Notes under the pieces: generated by a model
The model's input: only the letters and a program-made list of their open reading frames with translations
Told to the model about the DNA's origin: nothing
The model's database searches: none
Shown here: piece by piece, positions 60,834 to 63,230 of the stretch
How the letters are laid out: every line of letters begins with the position of its first letter
How positions within the stretch are numbered: position 1 is the stretch's first letter
Assembly: GCA_023229945.1 (NCBI GenBank)
Contig: JALNYH010000010.1
Location: 1-63,230, forward strand
From: Arcobacteraceae bacterium
GTDB taxonomy: Bacteria; Campylobacterota; Campylobacteria; Campylobacterales; Arcobacteraceae
Direction of reading: 5' to 3'
DNA: 63,230 nt
Program-made: the position numbers and the translations under genes

Positions 60834-62247
60834 TAGCCTCTAATTTAGCTTTTATATCCATTATCTCATCATAATGATTGGAAATTTCTTCTTTTAAATC
60901 AATTTTGATAGCTGAAATAAACGAATCAACATCAGCTATCATTTTGTATTGCTCTTTCATCAAAAGTGCCAATTGATAAGCTTTTGCAATATCCATATCA
61001 TCTATATTGTAAGGTTCTTTTTTGATTGTTTCTACACCTATGCTACCACATAAATAGTACTTTATAATATCTGTCATTTCACTTTTTGATTTTATTGTTT
61101 TATTGATATTTTCTTGATAGCTTGACATAAATTTCTTCACAGCTTTTGAAATAGCTAAGATTTCCAATTCTTCATCAGTCAAAAACTTTTGTTCATTTGA
61201 GCCATACTCTACTTTTTGTTTTGCACTCATTATATCTTCATCAGTGATAGAGGTATCACCTCTTTTTATCATATTGAGCAATGATTCATTTACAAGTGTA
61301 GCAAGGGCAGATGAATTGAATCCAACAGTTTGATGTGCCAAATTTGCCAAATCAAAACTATATTTTTTACCCTTTAGATAAAGTTTCAAGATATCTTCTC
61401 TATCTTTTGTAGATGGGAGCTTTAGGAACACTCTTCTATCAAATCGCCCTGCTCTTAAAAGTGCATCATCTAGTACTTCTATTTTATTAGTTGCTGCAAT
61501 TACAACTACTGAGTTATCACCATCAAAACCATCCATACAAGTGAGAAGCTCATTTAGAGTTGACTCTCTTTCATCATTATTTTGCCCAGTTCTTTTCTTA
61601 CCAATAGCATCAATTTCATCAATAAATATAACAGAAGGTGCAACAGATTTTGCCTTAGCAAAAAGCTCTCTGACCTTTTTTGCACCCATTCCCACATAAA
61701 TATGTACAAAACTAGCCCCACTTTGATAAAAAAATGGTACATTAGCTTCCCCTGCAACGGCTCTTGCTATCAATGTCTTCCCTACTCCAGGAGGTCCAAC
61801 CAAAAGTACACCTTTAGGTAATTTTACACCATATTTTAAATATTTTTTAGGATTATTGAGAAAATCTACTATTTCACTAAGTTCTGCTTTTGTATTTTCT
61901 ATACCAGCAACATCACGAAATTTTATATCAGATTTTGTAACTTCCACTACCGAACTACTATTATCTTGAGCATATTTGACAGTTTGTTCAGGTTTGACTT
62001 CATTCATAGCTTCTTGAAATGAGCTATTTTTAGGTAAATATTTCTTAAGTTTTTCTCTAAAATAATTGAGTCCAAATGCAAACAACATCAAAGCAAATAA
62101 AAACACCATACCTATATAATAGCTACTTCCTTCAATACTTGATGAACTCTTAAACATAGTATATATAAAAAGAGCTAGTAAAATAGATGATGAAATCACC
62201 ATCATTTTAAAATTCTTCTTATTGTTATTATCAGAATTTGGCAACAT
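60817..62247 (-). CDS. FtsH-like membrane AAA ATPase without protease motif
   Basis: This 476-residue protein has two N-terminal membrane helices (about residues 15-60) and an AAA module of the FtsH type: DVAGIENTKAELSEIVDFLN, Walker A GPPGVGKT, the pore loop HIYVGMGAKKVRELFA, Walker B VIFIDEIDAIGKKR, and ATNKIEVLDDALLRAGRFDR with the arginine fingers. FtsH then carries HExxH zinc-protease residues; here the matching region (ILAISKAVKKFMSSYQEN) has none and no HExxH occurs anywhere. It is therefore an unfoldase or a partner for another FtsH. A similar gene sits next to mtaB in Helicobacter. Confidence 0.88.
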   Translation of the reverse strand: MLPNSDNNNKKNFKMMVISSSILLALFIYTMFKSSSSIEGSSYYIGMVFLFALMLFAFGLNYFREKLKKYLPKNSSFQEAMNEVKPEQTVKYAQDNSSSVVEVTKSDIKFRDVAGIENTKAELSEIVDFLNNPKKYLKYGVKLPKGVLLVGPPGVGKTLIARAVAGEANVPFFYQSGASFVHIYVGMGAKKVRELFAKAKSVAPSVIFIDEIDAIGKKRTGQNNDERESTLNELLTCMDGFDGDNSVVVIAATNKIEVLDDALLRAGRFDRRVFLKLPSTKDREDILKLYLKGKKYSFDLANLAHQTVGFNSSALATLVNESLLNMIKRGDTSITDEDIMSAKQKVEYGSNEQKFLTDEELEILAISKAVKKFMSSYQENINKTIKSKSEMTDIIKYYLCGSIGVETIKKEPYNIDDMDIAKAYQLALLMKEQYKMIADVDSFISAIKIDLKEEISNHYDEIMDIKAKLEASGEVL

Positions 62248-63103
62248 TATTACCCCTTAATATTTCATAATCTTTAATCTCAACCCAATCTCCAACCAAA
62301 TCAGTATCACTTTTTACTTCAATCATATTATAAAACTGATCATATCCTATATAAAAACCATCTTTTTGTTGTTCTATAAGTATAGATAAAGGCTCGTTTG
62401 TATTTTTTCTAAAATTAATATTTTTTTCTTCAATAATTGAAATTAGTTCATTGTACCTAATTTTTGCCTTATCTCCTCTTACAATATCTTTCATTTGAGC
62501 CGATGGTGTACCATCTCTTTTGCTATATGTAAAAGCATGTACATGTGTTAATGGAAATCTATGTAAATTTTCCATAGCCTCACTCCACAATATATCACTC
62601 TCACCTGGATGACCTACTATATAATCAGTCCCTATAGCATATCCTTTAGATGCAATATACTCAAACAATTCCAAGTCATCAAGAACTTTGTTTCTTCTAT
62701 TCATTATACGAAGCATCTCTTTAGAGGTGTGTTGAAGGGCAATATGCAGATGTTTTGCCATTTGAGGCTCACTTAAAAGCTCTTTGAACTCATCATCTAT
62801 CTGTACAGGCTCGACACTTCCAAGTCTAACTCTTCGTACCCCTTTGAGTTTAAAAATCTCTTTCAAAAGTTTGGCTAGTGATGTATTTTTATCTTTTTTA
62901 CCATAGCTTCCTATATTTGTCCCTGTTAGGATAAATTCACCAAATCCATTTTGAGTCAATGTACTAATTTGCTCTAGTATTAGCTTCATGTCATAGCTTC
63001 TTGCATCACCTCTTACATGTGGGATAATACAATAACTACATCTAAAGTCACATCCCTCTTGAATCTTGATAAATGCCCTACTCTTTCCTACAAATTCACT
63101 TAC
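62231..63103 (-). pseudogene. mtaB: mtaB, 5' part removed by an insertion sequence
   Basis: This is the C-terminal two-thirds of a tRNA t6A37 methylthiotransferase. It has the radical-SAM cluster CDFRCSYC, FILTGTNIGSYG, GYAIGTDYIVGHPGE and a C-terminal TRAM domain. A complete MtaB starts with an UPF0004 domain of about 130 residues; here homology begins at VSEFVGKSRAF, exactly where an insertion-sequence end abuts. The frame can only be opened by a GTG at 63133 inside the element, so the product would lack the auxiliary-cluster domain and be inactive. The stop overlaps the start of the FtsH-like gene by 17 bases. Confidence 0.85.
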
Positions 63104-63230
63104 GAGCCTGTAAAATAAACTGTGTAAACCCACCAGTTACCCTATAATCACTTTGTGTATTTTTCCATAATTTCGCTGAAAAATATGCAAAGTTGTGGGT
63201 AAATCTCACTCCAATTTCTAAGACTAGTTC
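63104..63230 (-). mobile_element. IS256-like insertion sequence, one end (runs off window)
   Basis: The element end begins GAGCCTGTAAAATAAACTGT at 63104, a terminal sequence of the shape seen in IS256-family elements. Immediately inside is the 3' end of a transposase gene on the minus strand. The element continues past 63230. It has cut mtaB; the target duplication would include GTAAGTGA (minus strand, bases 63103 downward), to be found again at the far side. Confidence 0.75.
63148..63230 (-). CDS. IS256-family transposase, C-terminal 26 residues (partial)
   Basis: In the frame entering at 63228 the translation ends LRNWSEIYPQLCIFFSEIMEKYTK (written in two parts: LRNWSEIYPQLCIFF and SEIMEKYTK) and stops at TGA 63150-63148. 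The pattern R-N-W, then Q-L-C-I-F-F, is the typical end of IS256/Mutator transposases. The other minus frames either stop early or run into mtaB out of frame. Most of the gene lies outside the window. Confidence 0.7.
   Translation of the reverse strand, partial: TSLRNWSEIYPQLCIFFSEIMEKYTK

Noticed and set aside
63104..63133. Start of a complete but short mtaB at GTG 63133
   Set aside because: The first codons come from the insertion-sequence end and a stop lies two codons upstream; this is a disrupted gene, not a natural start.
1..63230. CRISPR array, tRNA, rRNA or prophage
   Set aside because: I saw no regularly spaced repeats, no cloverleaf-like tRNA genes in the gaps and no phage structural genes.

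Overview
The window is AT-rich, densely coded DNA from a member of the Campylobacterota, most likely Arcobacter-like (inference). Supporting signs are the run ubiX-coaD-tmk-hisS-speA-cysE, which Campylobacter jejuni keeps in the same order; an energy-taxis pair built like CetA/CetB; a BioV-type esterase; an FtsH-like ATPase beside mtaB; many TTG starts; and promoters with a clear TATAAT box but no obvious -35. I see no rRNA, tRNA, CRISPR array or prophage.

Left part (1-18.3 kb, all minus strand): a lipopolysaccharide/O-antigen locus. From its upstream end it runs lpxL, a heptosyltransferase-like GT9, rmlA, rmlC, rmlD, rmlB, three GT2 glycosyltransferases, an MBOAT/AlgX-like O-acetylation pair, then fdtA, a NeuD-type acetyltransferase, a beta-propeller glycosidase-like protein, a TylF-type methyltransferase, a FemAB/GNAT protein, an FdtB-type aminotransferase, another GT2, an O-antigen ligase and a DUF1919 protein cut by the window edge. 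RmlA and RmlB feed two branches: dTDP-L-rhamnose (RmlC, RmlD) and a dTDP-3-acylamino-3,6-dideoxyhexose (FdtA, FdtB, an acyltransferase). rmlB and the aminotransferase gene both carry a short in-frame repeat of the same family.

18.3-28.4 kb: signalling and ion transport. There is a PhnD-like binding protein paired with a histidine kinase, a Na/Pi-symporter operon with two small partners, an OmpR-type two-component pair, a small acidic protein, a SulP anion transporter, and a serine recombinase lacking its catalytic serine beside a cluster of REP-like palindromes.

28.6-35.3 kb: the ubiX-coaD-tmk-hisS-speA-cysE-TSUP run and a lipoprotein. 35.3-42.7 kb: an RND efflux operon (adaptor, pump, outer-membrane channel, plus an MFS pump) diverging from a MarR regulator across a perfect 24-bp palindrome.

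42.7-52 kb: sensing genes. These are a CetA/CetB-like MCP and PAS pair, a second stand-alone PAS protein, an RhlE-type helicase with a structured leader, a kinase with a degenerate ATP site, a tiny HTH protein with a repeat-rich upstream region, a PDC-like membrane protein, and a GGDEF-EAL protein with a c-type haem motif.

52-63.2 kb: uvrA, an NDH-2-like oxidoreductase, galU, a 27-codon membrane peptide, a PAS-GGDEF-EAL protein, bioV, a protease-dead FtsH-like ATPase, and mtaB, which is cut by the end of an IS256-like insertion sequence that runs out of the window.
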